NCBI RefSeq assembly: GCF_031458095.1
Contig: NZ_JAVDXU010000003.1
Location: 558,001 to 622,000 of the forward strand
Direction of reading: 5' to 3'
Source: Pelomonas saccharophila_A
GTDB lineage: Bacteria > Pseudomonadota > Gammaproteobacteria > Burkholderiales > Burkholderiaceae_C
DNA: 64,000 nucleotides
Within the stretch, counting starts at the first letter, position 1. Every line of letters begins with the position of its first letter. Below are positions 60,905 through 64,000 of this stretch, piece after piece. Position numbers and translations under genes: made by a program. The notes under the pieces are model-generated. The model saw only the letters and a list, made by a program, of their open reading frames with translations. It was not told the DNA's origin and ran no database searches.

Positions 60905-62545
60905 GGCGGTATCCACCAGGCTTCGCGCTTCCTGCAGCAGCTGCTGCAGATGCGCCTCATCCCGCCAGCTCTCGGCATAGACCTTGTAGATGTCCTCGGT
61001 GCCCGAGGGGCGCGCGGCGAACCAGCCGCCAGCCGTGACGACCTTGAGCCCACCGATGGGCGCGCCATTGCCCGGTGCCCGGGTCAGCACGGCGGTGACC
61101 TCGTCGCCGGCCAGCGTCCTGGCCGTCACGCTCTCAGCCGACAGGCCCGCCAGGCGTTGCTTCTGCTCCCGCGTGGCCGGGCCATCGACACGGTCTGCAA
61201 AGGGCCGGCCCAGGGTCTCGGTGAGCACCTCGTAGCAGATGCCGGGGTCGCGCCCGGTGCGCGCCGTGATCTCCGCAGCCAGCAGCGCGGCGGTGATGCC
61301 GTCCTTGTCCGTCGTCCACACCCGGCCGTCGCGGCGCAGGAAGGAAGCTCCGGCGCTCTCCTCGCAGCCCAGGCCGAGACTGCCATCCAGCAACCCCGAC
61401 GAGAACCACTTGAAGCCGACCGGCGCATCGAAGAGCCGGCGGCCCAGACGCTCGGCGACGCGCTCGATCAGCGCCGTCGTGACGACGGTCTTGCCCATGG
61501 CGGCGTCCTCGCGCCAGCCGGGGCGATGGCGGAACAGATAGTCCACCGCGACGCTGAGGTAGTGGTTGGGCGGCATCAGGCCGGCGCTGCGCGTGACGAT
61601 GCCGTGGCGGTCGTGGTCGGTGTCGCAGGCAAAGGCGATGTCGAAGCGATCGCGCAACTGGGTCAGGCGTTGCATGGCCCAGGGCGAGGAAGGGTCCATG
61701 CGGATCTGGCCGTCCCAGTCCAGCGTCATGAAGGCGAAGCGCGGGTCCACCACATTGCTGACGACGGTCAGCGCCAGGCCGTAGCGCTCGGCAATGGCCG
61801 GCCAGTAGTCCACGCCCGCGCCGCCCAGTGGGTCGACACCCAGGCGCAGGCCGGAGGCGCGGATGACATCGAGGTCGATGGCCTGGCCCAGTGCCGCCAC
61901 GTACTGACCCAGGTAGTCGTGCTCGTGGCAACCGGGTGTGGCGAGCGCCCGCTCGGCGTCACTGCGCAGCACGCCCTTGAGCTCGCGCTTCAGGTAGTCG
62001 TTGGCCGCGGCCTGGATATCCGTCGTGACGTCGCTGTCCGCCGGGCCGCCATGCGGCGGGTTGTACTTGAAGCCGCCATCGCGCGGCGGGTTGTGCGAGG
62101 GCGTCACGACGATGCCGTCGGCGCGCTGCCAGCCCTCGCGGCCGCGGTTGTATTCGAGGATGGCGAAGGACACCGCCGGGGTCGGCGTGAACTGCCCGGC
62201 CGGCGCCAGCATGACGTCCACGCCATTGGCCGCCAGCACCTCCAGGGCGCTCAGCGTCGCCGGCTCGGACAGGGCATGCGTGTCGGCGCCAAGGAAGAGC
62301 GGGCCGGCGATGTTGTGCTGCTTGCGGTGGTCGCAGATGGCCTGGGTGATGGCCAGCACATGCCATTCATTGAAGGAGCCATCCAGGGCCGAGCCGCGAT
62401 GGCCGGATGTGCCGAAGCTGACCTGCTGCTCGGGGCAGGAGGGATCGGGCCGGCGGGAGAAATAGGACTCGCGCAGCGCCTCGAGGTCGACCAGGACATC
62501 GGGCGGCGCCGGCTGGCCGGCGAGTGGATGGTGTTCAGCACTCAT
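60890..62545 (-). CDS. pgm: Alpha-D-glucose phosphoglucomutase
   Basis: A 551-residue enzyme that interconverts glucose-1-phosphate and glucose-6-phosphate. Landmarks: QVSFGTSGHRGS near the N-terminus, the phosphoserine loop VVTPSHNPPRDGGFKYN, the metal loop DTDHDRHG, the sugar loop GLGCEESAGASF and the phosphate-binding RPSGTEDIYKVY. Length equals the E. coli Pgm class (about 546). The start MSAEHHPLAG (62545) was preferred over ATG 62554. It serves glycogen and cell-surface sugar metabolism, and lies beside the sugar-utilisation region without evident coupling. Confidence 0.96.
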   Translation of the reverse strand: MSAEHHPLAGQPAPPDVLVDLEALRESYFSRRPDPSCPEQQVSFGTSGHRGSALDGSFNEWHVLAITQAICDHRKQHNIAGPLFLGADTHALSEPATLSALEVLAANGVDVMLAPAGQFTPTPAVSFAILEYNRGREGWQRADGIVVTPSHNPPRDGGFKYNPPHGGPADSDVTTDIQAAANDYLKRELKGVLRSDAERALATPGCHEHDYLGQYVAALGQAIDLDVIRASGLRLGVDPLGGAGVDYWPAIAERYGLALTVVSNVVDPRFAFMTLDWDGQIRMDPSSPWAMQRLTQLRDRFDIAFACDTDHDRHGIVTRSAGLMPPNHYLSVAVDYLFRHRPGWREDAAMGKTVVTTALIERVAERLGRRLFDAPVGFKWFSSGLLDGSLGLGCEESAGASFLRRDGRVWTTDKDGITAALLAAEITARTGRDPGICYEVLTETLGRPFADRVDGPATREQKQRLAGLSAESVTARTLAGDEVTAVLTRAPGNGAPIGGLKVVTAGGWFAARPSGTEDIYKVYAESWRDEAHLQQLLQEARSLVDTALSGG

Positions 62546-62615
62546 GTCCCGCATGCTGCCCAGCGCGGCGGGGCGACGCTGCCGGACTGTTACACCTGAG
62601 CTTGCAGGCCCTGGC

Positions 62616-63776
62616 CTACAGGGCCGGGTCGGAACGCTTCTTCCTGATTCGCTTGAGGCCGGCCTTGGCCAGGCCCAGCGTGCGCTTCGCGGCGTCTTCG
62701 ACCTGCTCCGGCGCGGGCAGCTTGTCCTGGGCCCAGGAAGCCGCCTTCTGCACGGTCTGCTGGACCTGCGCCGCGGCCGTGCCTGTCGCGGCCTGCAGCT
62801 GCCCTGGCGTGGGCAGGCGTTCGCGCGTCCAGGCAGCGACGTCCTTGGCCGAAGTGCCCAGTTGCTCGGCACCCGACCTGGCACCCTGCAAGGCCTTGCT
62901 CGCCACGCTGCCGGCGACGGCCTGTAGCTCCTCGGCCGACGGCAGGCGCTCGCGCGTCCAGCCGGCCGCCTCCCTGGCCGAGCTGCCCAAGTGCTCGGCC
63001 GCCTTGCCCGCTCCCGACCTGGCCACGACCCAGACCTTGGTGAGCGGGCCGTCCGGCTCCTGCAGCAACAGCGTCAGGCTGGCGGCCAGCGCCGCCTCCT
63101 CGGCCTCGGACAGCGGTCCACCGGCCTCCAGCAGCTTGCGCAGGAACTCGCCGAGATCGGTGGCGATGGCCTTGTGATTGCAGTCGGGGTTGGCATGCAG
63201 GAAAGACGACAGCTCGGCCGCCATCTCCTCGACCGAACCCTGCAGCACGCCGGGCTCGATGCCCTCGATGGCGCGGGTCACGAAGTTCGCGTCCAGGCCC
63301 CATTCATCGACCAGATGCTTGACCAGCGCGGCGCGTTCGGTTGCCTCGATCTCGCCATCGACGGCGGCCAGCCGCAGCGACAGCGGCGCGATCAGGTCAA
63401 ACAAGGCCAGGCCCAGCGTGTCCAGCGGCGTGTTCAGGAACTTCGGAATCTCAATGACGCGGGCCCCCTTGGTGTCGCCCAGCCAGCGATAGAGGCCGTA
63501 GCAGGCACCGCCCGAGGCCAGCGCGGCGATGGCGACCCAGCCGACCGGCGTGGCAGCCGCACCCAGCCCGAGTGCCGCCGCCTTCGCCACGGCCGCACCC
63601 CCACCGGCGGCGCCCAGCACGTCCCAGATTTCGCGCGTGCGGTTGATCATGCGCAGGGACTTGTAGGCGTTCTCGCCGATGGCCAGCTTGGCCTTGAAGC
63701 GCAGCGGCTCGGCGACGACTTGCGTGACGCCATCGAGCGCGCTCCCGGGTTCGGTGGGGTTGGGCGGGGTGCTCAT
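62616..63776 (-). CDS. TerB-like protein with C-terminal WTRERLP repeats
   Basis: A 386-residue protein of unknown function. A hydrophobic hairpin (about 58-98, GGGAAVAKAAALGLGAAATP then WVAIAALASGGACYGLYRWL) may cross or associate with the membrane. Residues about 125-245 look like a TerB-like helical domain (SLRLAAVDGEIEATERAALV, EEMAAELSSFLHANPDC). The C-terminal third has three copies of a unit with W-T/A-R/Q-E/D-R/K-LP at residues 273, 317 and 348, each preceded by Ala-rich helix and followed by an LQA segment. It ends in a basic tail. No partner was recognised. Confidence 0.75.
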   Translation of the reverse strand: MSTPPNPTEPGSALDGVTQVVAEPLRFKAKLAIGENAYKSLRMINRTREIWDVLGAAGGGAAVAKAAALGLGAAATPVGWVAIAALASGGACYGLYRWLGDTKGARVIEIPKFLNTPLDTLGLALFDLIAPLSLRLAAVDGEIEATERAALVKHLVDEWGLDANFVTRAIEGIEPGVLQGSVEEMAAELSSFLHANPDCNHKAIATDLGEFLRKLLEAGGPLSEAEEAALAASLTLLLQEPDGPLTKVWVVARSGAGKAAEHLGSSAREAAGWTRERLPSAEELQAVAGSVASKALQGARSGAEQLGTSAKDVAAWTRERLPTPGQLQAATGTAAAQVQQTVQKAASWAQDKLPAPEQVEDAAKRTLGLAKAGLKRIRKKRSDPAL

Positions 63777-63796
63777 GGCACCGCAGCATAGAGGGA

Positions 63797-64000
63797 TCAG
63801 GTGACAGGCGCCGGGTTGAAAAGCACCAGGCTGTTGTGCAGCTTCCAGTGCTCGGCCCAGGTCTTCCTGCGGCCGCTGGCCACGTCCAGCAGCAGCTGGA
63901 ACATGGCCCAACCGGTCTCCTCGATGCTGGCCTCGCCATCGGCGATGCGGCCAGCGTTGATGTCCATCAGGTCGTGCCAGCGGCGGGCCAGGTCCGTGCG
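63797..64000 (-). CDS. garD: Galactarate dehydratase, C-terminal end (gene continues beyond window)
   Basis: Only the last 67 residues are present, in frame from base 64000. They read HDLMDINAGRIADGEASIEE, then GWAMFQLLLDVASGRRKTW and AEHWKLHNSLVLFNPAPVT, the characteristic end of GarD, which removes water from galactarate (mucic acid) to give 5-keto-4-deoxyglucarate. The related altronate dehydratase UxaA shares the fold, but this ending is closer to GarD. It is close behind the TerB-like gene on the same strand. Confidence 0.85.
   Translation of the reverse strand, partial: RTDLARRWHDLMDINAGRIADGEASIEETGWAMFQLLLDVASGRRKTWAEHWKLHNSLVLFNPAPVT

Overview
The window is high-GC DNA from a Gram-negative bacterium. 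A urea-type ABC binding protein, a homogentisate cluster, galactarate dehydratase, tail-specific protease, several TonB-dependent receptors and dense, overlapping gene packing point to a betaproteobacterium of the Burkholderiales, probably a polysaccharide-degrading Roseateles/Mitsuaria/Pelomonas-like lineage. The lineage is inferred from gene content, not from a marker gene. No rRNA, tRNA, CRISPR array or insertion sequence was seen.

Left part (1-20 kb). The 3' part of urtA is followed by a LytS/LytTR two-component pair, a small exported protein and an ABC exporter (ATPase plus FtsX-type permease). Next comes a tight operon of an orphan sugar-binding protein, an OmpR-type regulator, a sensor kinase and a flavin-dependent halogenase-like protein. 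A TPR-sulfotransferase and a Prc-type protease come after it. A TonB receptor and a FucP-like sugar transporter are read leftward.

Middle part (20-32 kb). A leftward catabolic operon encodes a metallo-beta-lactamase-fold protein, an MhaA/MhaB-like hydroxylase pair, homogentisate dioxygenase and fumarylacetoacetase, with a divergent IclR regulator. It would convert 3-hydroxyphenylacetate through homogentisate to fumarate and acetoacetate. A second TonB receptor with an elaborate 479-bp upstream region, an aspartyl-hydroxylase-like dioxygenase, an EamA exporter and its divergent LysR regulator follow.

Right-centre (32-58.3 kb). This is a carbohydrate-utilisation region whose enzymes together fit O-acetyl-galactoglucomannan or a related plant beta-mannan: GH27 alpha-galactosidase, GPH symporter, LacI regulator, PfkB fructokinase, GH1 beta-glucosidase, two more halogenase-like flavoproteins, a secreted metalloprotease, a large TonB receptor, GH2 beta-mannosidase, a sugar ABC importer without its own ATPase, a two-domain SGNH esterase, an AGE-family mannose isomerase/epimerase and two GH5 endoglycanases. 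Mannose could pass through fructose to fructose-6-phosphate using the isomerase and the fructokinase. A 13-bp palindrome, consensus TGTTTASTAAACA, lies before three transcription units flanking or near the LacI gene and probably defines its regulon. A different LacI-type motif lies before the TonB receptor.

Right end (58.3-64 kb). An NAD(P)-binding oxidoreductase and divergent TetR gene share two palindromic operators. They are followed by a class II amidotransferase, phosphoglucomutase, a TerB-like protein with C-terminal repeats and the 3' end of galactarate dehydratase.

The observations most worth following are the complete glucomannan-type locus with its shared operator, three halogenase homologues with no flavin reductase, the orphan binding protein built into a two-component operon, a structured intercistronic repeat whose stems change while pairing is kept, and two genes with an identical TAGAAT-N7-ATG leaderless arrangement.
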